From: DASRFS01 sp035260725
GTDB lineage: Bacteria; Patescibacteriota; Microgenomatia; Levybacterales; UBA12049
Length of the DNA stretch: 13,341 nucleotides
Direction: 5' to 3'
Assembly (NCBI GenBank): GCA_035260725.1
Contig: DATFUR010000020.1
Span: forward strand, 1 to 13,341
Made by a program: the position numbers and the translations under genes
Shown here: positions 7,340 to 13,341 of the stretch, piece after piece
How the letters are laid out: each line of letters starts with the position of its first letter
How positions within the stretch are numbered: position 1 is the first letter of the stretch
The notes under the pieces: model-generated
The model's input: the letters and a program-made list of their open reading frames with translations, nothing else
Databases searched by the model: none
Told to the model about the DNA's origin: nothing

Positions 7340-7683
7340 ATTTGTGCCGTTATGCTCTCAAGAGAATTGTTTAAATTAAAATCGTGAATTAGATCATTAT
7401 CTATTAATCTTACTCCCAGAATTATGGACGGATCCTCTCGGTAATCTATTTTTTTGTTGGGATAAAGCTTTGCAAAACTACTAAGCTCTTTTTTGCTAAC
7501 TAATTTTAGATCAGGGACAATTATTATAACCTTATTTCTAGCTTCAAAATACTTTAAATACTTTATATAAACCCGCAATTGTCTTCTTTTCATTTTTTTC
7601 ATGAACAGTTTAACTTTATTTGAATCTAAATTGTTCCTAACAAAACTTTTTAATGCCAGAGTTTTAATTTGTTTTTTTGTCAT
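7336..7683 (-). CDS. atpH: F1Fo ATP synthase delta subunit, short form
   Basis: This is the peripheral-stalk connector between the b subunits and the top of F1. It is assigned by position between atpF and atpA and by a C-terminal segment (about 81-110, YREDPSIILGVRLIDNDLIH) that matches the delta/OSCP pattern 'vDpsliGG..i..gd..iD.S....L'. At 115 residues it is far shorter than the usual 170-180. The N-terminal helical bundle that binds alpha is reduced to about 50 very basic residues (MKKMKRRQLRVYIKYLK, 28-44). There is no frameshift: the gene starts 1 base after atpF and ends with a 4-base overlap into atpA. It is therefore a compact form, not a broken gene. Confidence 0.85.
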   Translation of the reverse strand: MTKKQIKTLALKSFVRNNLDSNKVKLFMKKMKRRQLRVYIKYLKYFEARNKVIIIVPDLKLVSKKELSSFAKLYPNKKIDYREDPSIILGVRLIDNDLIHDFNLNNSLESITAQI

Positions 7684-7684
7684 A

Positions 7685-8185
7685 TTAATTTTTTCTGAGT
7701 TGTTTCATTGCTTTTTCTAAAATTTCCTTTTCTTCTTTCTCCGAGAATATGCCCTTTAGCGCAGACTTTAAAAATTCGATTGAAAGACTGCTTATTCTAG
7801 AGGCCAGTCTGTTTTCGGCTTCTTTTGTTTCTAATTCTATTTGCTCGCGGGCCTGGAGAATAATTTTCTCGGCCTGTTTTCTAGAATTATCTTCTGCTTG
7901 GATTAAGATTGTATTGGATTGCGCTTTGGCGTCATCTATTGTTTGCTTTGCAGATTCTCTTGCTTTTCTTAATATTTCTTTTTCTTTCTCCAGCGTTTTT
8001 TCCAAAAGAATTCTAGATTCTTCAGCTTGTTTTAGACCTTCTCTTATTTCTTCTTCTCTTTTCTTTAGTATGCCCAAAACAGGTTTATAGAGAAATCTTT
8101 TGAGAAGATATAAAACAATCAGGAAATTTATGACTTGTGCACCAAAAAGATATGGGTCTAACCCAAAATTCTTGATAATTTCCAT
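7685..8185 (-). CDS. atpF: F1Fo ATP synthase b subunit
   Basis: Peripheral stalk subunit, 166 residues. One N-terminal membrane helix (about 12-33, LFGAQVINFLIVLYLLKRFL) is followed by YKPVLGILKKREEEI, typical of the b-subunit membrane exit. A long charged helix/coiled coil rich in Glu, Lys and Ala runs from about 40 to 145, and the last 20 or so residues form the delta-binding end. Only one b gene is present, so the stalk is presumably a homodimer. It starts 3 bases after atpE, without a Shine-Dalgarno. Confidence 0.95.
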   Translation of the reverse strand: MEIIKNFGLDPYLFGAQVINFLIVLYLLKRFLYKPVLGILKKREEEIREGLKQAEESRILLEKTLEKEKEILRKARESAKQTIDDAKAQSNTILIQAEDNSRKQAEKIILQAREQIELETKEAENRLASRISSLSIEFLKSALKGIFSEKEEKEILEKAMKQLRKN

Positions 8186-8188
8186 AAG

Positions 8189-8395
8189 CTATTTAGTAAA
8201 TGCCAGAATCAAGGAATAAATTGCAATAGCTTCTGCGAAAGCCATACCCAAAAGCATGGCCGGCAAAATTCTACCGGACGCTTCAGGGTTTCGGCCGATT
8301 GCTTCCATTGCCTTGGCTCCTATAAGTCCTACTCCCAAAGCCGGACCCAAACCTCCGATAGCTATAATTAGTCCACCAGATACAGAAAAATTCAT
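8189..8395 (-). CDS. atpE: F1Fo ATP synthase c subunit (proton-type ring)
   Basis: Ring-forming rotor subunit, 68 residues from the ATG: two membrane helices joined by the polar loop GRNPEA (34-39). The ion-binding glutamate is E55 in GMAFAEAIAIYS. Against sodium-coupled c subunits as I recall them (Gln in helix 1; Glu followed by Ser/Thr in helix 2), the Gln position is Val (V22 in LGVG) and the Ser position is Ala (A56). This points to H+ coupling. The ATG at 8395 overlaps the last base of the atpB stop. A TTG directly before it (8398) is an alternative start. Both are served by a very strong Shine-Dalgarno at 8403-8413, with GGAGG 10 bases from ATG and 7 from TTG. Confidence 0.96.
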   Translation of the reverse strand: MNFSVSGGLIIAIGGLGPALGVGLIGAKAMEAIGRNPEASGRILPAMLLGMAFAEAIAIYSLILAFTK

Positions 8396-9135
8396 CAATG
8401 ACTCACCTCCTTAGAATGCTCGACAGTGTGCGGTGTTGTTAGAATAGCCATAAAGGCCATAGTCAGCATTCCAAAAATAAGGGCCTGAACCAAACCCACA
8501 ATAATTTCTAAAAACAGAAATGGAAGAGGAACAACAATAGCAAATATTCCTGAGATTATACTCAAAACTACGGATCCGGCGAGTATATTTCCGAAAAGTC
8601 GAAAAGATAGAGAAATTATTTTTGTAAATTCTCCAATCAATTCAAGTATTCCAACAAATAAATTAATGGGATTTAGAGAGAAATATCTGCCTATATATTC
8701 CTTGATTCCCAAAGTTTGTATGCTTAAAAAATGAGTTGCAACAGCCGAAATTAGGGCAAATGCCAGCGTTGCGTTAAAATCGCTTGTTGGGCTTCTAAAA
8801 AGAGGGACTATATGTCCCTCGTGTCTTGGACCAAAACTTGAAAATCCCGGAATAAATTCACTCCAATTGGCAACAAGGATAAAAATAAAAAAACTCATAA
8901 AAAAGGGAAAGATTTTTCGAGTTCTTTCCCCGGCAATATCCTCCGTAAGCTCGTAGAAAGTCTTAATAATACTTTCTACGCTGTTTTGAAAAAGGCTTGG
9001 AATCATTTTTAGGTTTCGAGAAGTAAAAATTATAAGAGCGAGGAGAACCAAGTCAACGAACAAGGTATCTATTATAGTATTAGTGATAGAAAAGGAGCCG
9101 ATATGAAATATTGGCTCCGGAATCAGAGAAACCAT
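8395..9135 (-). CDS. atpB: F1Fo ATP synthase a subunit
   Basis: Membrane stator subunit that forms the proton half-channels; 246 residues with five to six membrane segments. The essential arginine is R179 in ISLSFRLFGNILAG (174-187). The final helix carries GLVQALIFGML (214-224), with the conserved glutamine Q217. PPFMS-type spacing is seen as FPFFMSFFIFILVANW (76-91). The C-terminus is His-rich and contains the Shine-Dalgarno for atpE. It starts 33 bases after dnaE. No atpI precedes it. A good promoter places the transcription start at or one base before the ATG, so the message may be leaderless. Confidence 0.96.
   Translation of the reverse strand: MVSLIPEPIFHIGSFSITNTIIDTLFVDLVLLALIIFTSRNLKMIPSLFQNSVESIIKTFYELTEDIAGERTRKIFPFFMSFFIFILVANWSEFIPGFSSFGPRHEGHIVPLFRSPTSDFNATLAFALISAVATHFLSIQTLGIKEYIGRYFSLNPINLFVGILELIGEFTKIISLSFRLFGNILAGSVVLSIISGIFAIVVPLPFLFLEIIVGLVQALIFGMLTMAFMAILTTPHTVEHSKEVSH
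8403..8413 (-). promoter_or_regulatory. Very strong Shine-Dalgarno for atpE
   Basis: On the minus strand TAAGGAGGTGA is the exact complement of the common 16S rRNA 3' tail (TCACCTCCTTA, as read on the + strand here). It lies inside the last codons of atpB, 10 bases (from GGAGG) before the ATG of atpE. Most other starts in the window have no recognisable Shine-Dalgarno, so this is a deliberate-looking exception. It fits the need for many c subunits per complex. Confidence 0.85.
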
Positions 9136-9142
9136 CTTTACT

Positions 9143-9172
9143 ATTTTAAATGTCTAAGGTTACCCAAGTCAA
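9143..9172 (-). promoter_or_regulatory. Predicted promoter for the atp operon, giving a leaderless atpB message
   Basis: On the minus strand TTGACT (9172-9167, 5 of 6) and TAAAAT (9148-9143, 5 of 6) are separated by 18 bases. Seven bases separate the -10 from the ATG at 9135, so transcription should begin at about 9136-9135. The -35 element includes the dnaE TGA stop codon (9171-9169). Confidence 0.6.
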
Positions 9173-12100
9173 GATGAAAAATTCGAAAGTGTCGATATTC
9201 TGTCGGCTATAATAACAGGCCTTTCGTTTTTAGAGTCAATTTTGCCGCTAATTATAACCACGGTATCTCTTACTAGGTAATTTTTGTATTGCTCAAATAC
9301 TCTTGGAAAAATAACACATTCTATGGCCATGCCTTTCTCATCACTTATTGTAATAAAAGCCATTTCGTTGCCATTTTTTTTAGTAAAAATTCTCCTCATG
9401 TTGTCTATTAATCCGCCGATAGTGACTCTTGCGCCTTCGGGTTCTTCCTCCAAAATATCAATGCCGTGTGAAACGTAGTCTTTTAGAGAAAGTAAGTTTT
9501 CCATTTGGGGATGAGAAGTCAAGTAAAAACCTAAAAACTCCTTTTCAAAGGCCAATTTTTCATTTTCTGAGAACTCTGAAACATCGGTCGATGAAGATGA
9601 ATTTTCAATCTTTTCCGGTTCCTTAAAAAGAGTTGTCTGGCCTTCTGATTTTTGTTTTTTAAGCCTATGAGCCTTTTCGGTTATTTCCGGGTAGCTAATT
9701 AAAAGGTTTGTTCTTTTTCCAAAAGCGTCCATGGCACCTGCTTTAATTAAACTTTCTACTGTTTTTTTGTTAACTGCAGAAAGGTCAATTCTGGAGCAAA
9801 AGTCCTCTAGGCTCTTGAAAGGGCCGTCTTTTCTTTTCTCTAAAATACTTCTAATTGCCGCTTCTCCGACATTTTTAATCGCAGATAGACCAAACCTTAT
9901 GCTCTTTTTACCTTCTATACTAAACTCGCTTTCCGACGTATTAATGTCGGGCGGTAAAACAGAAATACCGATTCTTTTACACTCGGCAACTCCTTGGGCT
10001 ATTTTTTCGTTTTTAACAGGCCCCGATGTTCCGCGGGATTCTGCCGTCAGCAAAGCAGTCATGAATTCTACGGGGTAGTGTGCCTTAAGATAGGCTGTTC
10101 TAAAAGCAATTGTTGCGTAGCAAGCCGCATGTGCTTTCCCAAAACCGTAACCTGCAAAAGGTTCAAACAACAGCCAAATTTTTTCGGCCTTTTCCCGGGT
10201 TAAGCCATTTTTTACCGACCCTTCAATAAAATTATCGTGCTGCTTTTTCATTTCCGAAGGAATCTTTTTTCCTACAGCTTTTCTTAATTTGTCTGCCTCA
10301 AGCCACGAATATCCTGCAAGTTGTATTGCTGTCAGAAGGAGATCATCCTGGAAGGTAATAATTCCGTATGACTCTCTTAAGATGTCTTTTAGCCTTGGAT
10401 CCGGATAATCAATTAGCGCCGGATTGTGTTTCCTTTTTATAAACTCGGGAATATTTGCCATGGGGCCGGGTCTATACAAAGCAACCATTGCCTGTAAGTC
10501 AAAAATTGCAGTCGGCTTTAGATCTTTTATGTATCTTCTCATTCCTGGAGATTCTAGTTGGAAAATTCCGGTTGTTTCGCCCGATGCTAAAAGTTCGTAA
10601 GTTTTTTTATCGTCAAAAGAAATTTGGGAGAAATCTATATTTAATCCTTGATTTACTTTTATAAATCTTAAAGCTTCCTGAATAATTGTAAGATTACGAA
10701 GACCCAGGATATCCATTTTTAGGAGTCCGACACCGTCTTCACCGATTGAATACATATCGTACTGGGTTATTATTTTTTCTCCGTTAGTTTCTTTTTGCAG
10801 CGGGGTATAGTCTGTTATTGCCTTGTCCGCAATAACAACTCCTGCCGCATGAACAGATGCGTGTCTTGCCACGCCTTCTAATTTCTTCGCAAGATCCAGT
10901 AATTTTTTGGTTTCGGGTTCTGTTGTATAGGCAATTCTAAGCTCTGGATTTTGCTCCATGGCTTTGTCTATTGTCATTGCGTGTCCTTGCCAGCCGGGGG
11001 GTATCATTTTGGCAATTCTGTCCGGTACCGAATAGGGAAGTCCCATAGCTCTTCCCGTATCTCTGACCGATCCTCGAGCCTCCATAGTTCCAAAAGTAAT
11101 TATTTGGGCGACTTTGTCCCTGCCATATTTTTCTCTAATATATTCAATTACTTCGTCTCTTCTGTTGTCTGCGAAATCCAAATCTATGTCAGGTGGGGAA
11201 GGCCTCATTGGATTTAAAAATCTCTCAAACGGAAGTTTAAAAAAAAGCGGATCTACGTCGGAAATACCTAAAATATAGGAAATTATAGATCCCGCATTTG
11301 ATCCGCGGCCCGGTCCCACAGTTATTCCTTTTGATTTTGCCCAGCTAACAAAATCTGCAACAATTAAAATATATGTTTCGTATCCTTTTTTTAAAATTGT
11401 TTCCAATTCATAGTCAATCCTTTCCTTAATTTCCGTTGTCACCTCTGAATATCTTTTTTTTACATTTTCGTCGATTCTTTGTTTTATATATTCTGCGGGA
11501 GTTTTTCCTCCAGGTACATCAAAAACCGGCATTATCCATTTGCCGATTGTTATTTCCAAATTACATTTTTCTGCTATTTTTACTGTATTTTCTACGGCTT
11601 CTGGGGTTTGAATAAAAAGACCGGCCATCTCTTCTGGACTTTTCATGTAAAAATCCGGGGAGTCTATCATGGTTAGTCTTCTATCCTTGTCATTAAGCGT
11701 TGTCTGGGTTTGTATACAAAGAAGTGTTTCTTGGGCATTGGCATCTTCAGGATAAATATAATGATTGTCATTTGTAGCAACCAGTGGAATACCTAATTTT
11801 CTTGAAAGACTTATAAGTTTTTCGTTTAAAAGGTCTTGCTCCCTGATTTTGGGGTGTTTTTGCAGTTCCAAATAAAAGTCTTCGCCGAAAATATCCGCAA
11901 GTGTTTTTGCTCTTTTCTCTGCGGTTTCATTCTGGTTTTGCATAAGAGGTTCGGAAACATAACCGTTTAAACAGGCGCTTAAGCAAATAAGTCCCTCGTG
12001 GTACTGTCTTAGGAGTTCTTCATCGCTTCTTGGTTTGTAGTAATATCCTTCCAAATTAGATACGGAAATTATTTTCATTAGGTTCCTATATCCGACTTCG

Positions 12101-12384
12101 TTTTTTGCCAGGAGAATTAGGTGGTTTGAATCGCTATCTACTCCTGCCTCTTTATCGTGTCTTGTGCGCTTGCTTATGTAAATCTCGCACCCGATTATAG
12201 GTTTTATTCCTTCTTCAAGACATGTTTTGTAAAAATTTATGGTTCCGTATAAATTTCCATGGTCTGTAATTGCCAAAGCCTTCATATTTAGCTCTTTGGC
12301 ACGCCGTACCATGTCTTTTATTTTAGAAAGACCATCAAGAAGCGAATATTCGCTGTGGTTATGAAGATGAACAAAATCTGCCAT
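9169..12384 (-). CDS. dnaE: DNA polymerase III alpha subunit
   Basis: Replicative polymerase of the C family, 1071 residues. The N-terminal PHP domain (about 1-280) keeps all nine metal-site positions as I align them: H8, H10, D17, H42, E67, H88, C138, D206, H208. The palm carries GPGRGSNAGS (357-366), the catalytic pair in PDIDLDF (D401, D403) and the third aspartate D558 in LKMDILGLRNL. Fingers and helix-hairpin-helix regions follow. QTTLF (916-920) fits the beta-clamp-binding motif, and an OB domain (about 985-1065) ends the protein. It is DnaE, not PolC, because no DEDD exonuclease is inserted. The ATG is 8 bases after the GGDEF gene stop, without a Shine-Dalgarno. Confidence 0.97.
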   Translation of the reverse strand: MADFVHLHNHSEYSLLDGLSKIKDMVRRAKELNMKALAITDHGNLYGTINFYKTCLEEGIKPIIGCEIYISKRTRHDKEAGVDSDSNHLILLAKNEVGYRNLMKIISVSNLEGYYYKPRSDEELLRQYHEGLICLSACLNGYVSEPLMQNQNETAEKRAKTLADIFGEDFYLELQKHPKIREQDLLNEKLISLSRKLGIPLVATNDNHYIYPEDANAQETLLCIQTQTTLNDKDRRLTMIDSPDFYMKSPEEMAGLFIQTPEAVENTVKIAEKCNLEITIGKWIMPVFDVPGGKTPAEYIKQRIDENVKKRYSEVTTEIKERIDYELETILKKGYETYILIVADFVSWAKSKGITVGPGRGSNAGSIISYILGISDVDPLFFKLPFERFLNPMRPSPPDIDLDFADNRRDEVIEYIREKYGRDKVAQIITFGTMEARGSVRDTGRAMGLPYSVPDRIAKMIPPGWQGHAMTIDKAMEQNPELRIAYTTEPETKKLLDLAKKLEGVARHASVHAAGVVIADKAITDYTPLQKETNGEKIITQYDMYSIGEDGVGLLKMDILGLRNLTIIQEALRFIKVNQGLNIDFSQISFDDKKTYELLASGETTGIFQLESPGMRRYIKDLKPTAIFDLQAMVALYRPGPMANIPEFIKRKHNPALIDYPDPRLKDILRESYGIITFQDDLLLTAIQLAGYSWLEADKLRKAVGKKIPSEMKKQHDNFIEGSVKNGLTREKAEKIWLLFEPFAGYGFGKAHAACYATIAFRTAYLKAHYPVEFMTALLTAESRGTSGPVKNEKIAQGVAECKRIGISVLPPDINTSESEFSIEGKKSIRFGLSAIKNVGEAAIRSILEKRKDGPFKSLEDFCSRIDLSAVNKKTVESLIKAGAMDAFGKRTNLLISYPEITEKAHRLKKQKSEGQTTLFKEPEKIENSSSSTDVSEFSENEKLAFEKEFLGFYLTSHPQMENLLSLKDYVSHGIDILEEEPEGARVTIGGLIDNMRRIFTKKNGNEMAFITISDEKGMAIECVIFPRVFEQYKNYLVRDTVVIISGKIDSKNERPVIIADRISTLSNFSS

Positions 12385-12392
12385 AGGGTTAG

Positions 12393-13157
12393 TTACTCTT
12401 GAATTTCTACCATGGTAGGTTTATTTTCTAAATCTTTTTCCGTCTTTAAAACATTTTCCTGAAGAGCAATTGTTTTGCTTTGTTTTTTTGCCATCATCAT
12501 TGCCTGATCTGCTAACCGAAGTTTCTCTCCAAAATCATCAATATTTGATACTGCCATTCCTGCGCTAATCCATATTCTTAGAATTTTATATTCCGGATCA
12601 TTATATTCATCGAATTCCTTATTAACTCTTTCCCAATAGTCCCTAGCCATGTCTTCAGTTGCTCTTGCCAGAATTACAATAAATTCATCCCCTCCCCATC
12701 TTCCAACCATGTCTACTCCCTTTCTTTCATATTTCGAAAGGATCAAGGCCGTGTTTAATAGGACTCTATCTCCTGAATAATGTTTATTTGGTGATAAATC
12801 ATTTATTTCTTTTAGATTATTTAAATCTAAAAAAAGGATAGCATATTTTTTTTCTGGATCTTCTCTTTTTGCTTTTGCAAGGTCTTCTTCTAATTTTCTT
12901 TCTAGGCCGCTTCTAGTTAGAATTCCTGTTACGGAATCTATCTCACCTTTTTGTTGGATTTCTATTCTTTTTTTCATCTCTTCCTTCCTAAACTTTCTGA
13001 ATCCTGGAGTTTTAGGTCCTTTCTCTTGTAATCCTGACTTTTCTGCCAGCTCTGTTATCTCCTGCCATGCGGGCTCTATTTGATCCCTTACGTACCTCAT
13101 TCTTTTTGCTGTTGGATGGTTGCTTTTCTTCTCTGGTTCTTTATTTGCTTCTGGCAT
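12393..13157 (-). CDS. Stand-alone GGDEF-domain protein, predicted diguanylate cyclase
   Basis: The 254-residue soluble protein has no signal peptide or membrane helix. A charged helical N-terminal region (about 1-70) precedes one GGDEF domain (about 71-232). The domain opens with DSVTGILTRSGLERKL (74-89). FLDLNNLKEIND (109-120) carries the metal-binding D111, and RWGGDEF (153-159) is the intact active-site signature. RLADQAMMMAKKQSKT (214-229) is the usual closing helix. These features predict synthesis of c-di-GMP from two GTP. The inhibitory I-site RxxD, expected five residues before GGDEF, reads KGVD (146-149), so product feedback may be weakened or absent. No EAL or PilZ domain lies nearby. 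It sits 1 base after gatB and 8 bases before dnaE, so it is probably co-transcribed with both. Confidence 0.88.
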   Translation of the reverse strand: MPEANKEPEKKSNHPTAKRMRYVRDQIEPAWQEITELAEKSGLQEKGPKTPGFRKFRKEEMKKRIEIQQKGEIDSVTGILTRSGLERKLEEDLAKAKREDPEKKYAILFLDLNNLKEINDLSPNKHYSGDRVLLNTALILSKYERKGVDMVGRWGGDEFIVILARATEDMARDYWERVNKEFDEYNDPEYKILRIWISAGMAVSNIDDFGEKLRLADQAMMMAKKQSKTIALQENVLKTEKDLENKPTMVEIQE

Positions 13158-13158
13158 A

Positions 13159-13341
13159 TTAAATTTTAGATTTGATCCTTTCTTTTACAAGATTTGCGTT
13201 AAGGCCGGGGATTTTTCGAAGAACTTGTCCCACAAGATACATTATAGCTTGTTCTTTGCCTTTTTTGAAGTCGGAAACGGCCTTTTCGTTATTTTTTAAT
13301 GCTTCGTCTATTTCCCTATCTAGCTTACTTTCGTCAATCGT
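13159..13341 (-). CDS. gatB: Asp-tRNA(Asn)/Glu-tRNA(Gln) amidotransferase subunit B, C-terminal end; rest outside window
   Basis: The last 60 codons and the TAA stop (13161-13159) are readable on the minus strand. The residues include DFKKGKEQAIMYLVGQVLRK (24-43 of the visible part) and NANLVKERIKSKI at the end. This matches the GatB/YqeY tail ('GKekalgfLVGqVMk...G.anp..v.ellk..L'), which holds the tRNA during transamidation of misacylated Glu-tRNA(Gln) or Asp-tRNA(Asn). The catalytic domain is off the window. YqeY is a remote alternative, since it shares this tail. The stop is 1 base before the GGDEF gene ATG. Confidence 0.85.
   Translation of the reverse strand, partial: TIDESKLDREIDEALKNNEKAVSDFKKGKEQAIMYLVGQVLRKIPGLNANLVKERIKSKI

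Noticed and set aside
8189..8395. Sodium-coupled c subunit
   Set aside because: The Gln and Ser/Thr ligands of known Na+ sites are replaced by Val and Ala.
1..13341. CRISPR array, insertion sequence, toxin-antitoxin or other accessory system
   Set aside because: No spaced direct repeats, transposase, inverted terminal repeats or small paired genes were seen, and essentially every base is accounted for by housekeeping or surface genes.

Overview
The window is AT-rich, gene-dense bacterial chromosome (roughly 60% A+T by eye). Genes abut or overlap by a few bases, no intergenic stretch exceeds about 115 bases, and nothing in it looks mobile. The gene set (gatB, dnaE, a complete F1Fo ATP synthase operon, pyrF-pyrE, tRNA-Thr), the very short ATP synthase delta subunit, and the near absence of Shine-Dalgarno sequences suggest a reduced-genome bacterium of the Candidate Phyla Radiation (Patescibacteria), possibly Microgenomates. 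That placement is inference. TGA ends atpH, atpB, dnaE and pyrF, so the recoded TGA=Gly code of Gracilibacteria/SR1 is excluded.

Layout, left to right. (1) 1-1378, cell-surface genes and a tRNA: the C-terminal part of an O-antigen-ligase-like membrane protein on the + strand runs tail-to-tail, with a 17-base overlap, into a membrane-anchored protein with two Ig-like domains on the - strand. A tRNA-Thr(CGU) lies just upstream of the latter and may be co-transcribed with it. (2) 1379-3152, pyrimidine synthesis: divergent promoters separate the tRNA from pyrF-pyrE, which encode the last two steps of UMP synthesis and overlap by 4 bases. The pyrF promoter is near consensus, and its short leader folds into a hairpin. 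(3) 3158-9135, - strand: atpB-E-F-H-A-G-D-C, all eight F1Fo subunits in canonical order. The c subunit has a proton-type rather than sodium-type ion site. (4) 9169-13341, - strand, upstream of the ATP synthase genes: the C-terminus of gatB, a stand-alone GGDEF protein and dnaE, separated by 1 and 8 bases. They probably form one transcription unit that can read into the atp genes.

The most interesting signals are regulatory. A promoter overlapping the dnaE stop codon would start transcription at or next to the atpB start codon, giving a leaderless message. atpE has an 11-base Shine-Dalgarno that perfectly complements the standard 16S rRNA tail, while most other starts in the window have none. 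A small hairpin sits between a GGAGG and the atpD start codon. No undescribed defence, mobile or biosynthetic system is visible; this is mainly a housekeeping region.
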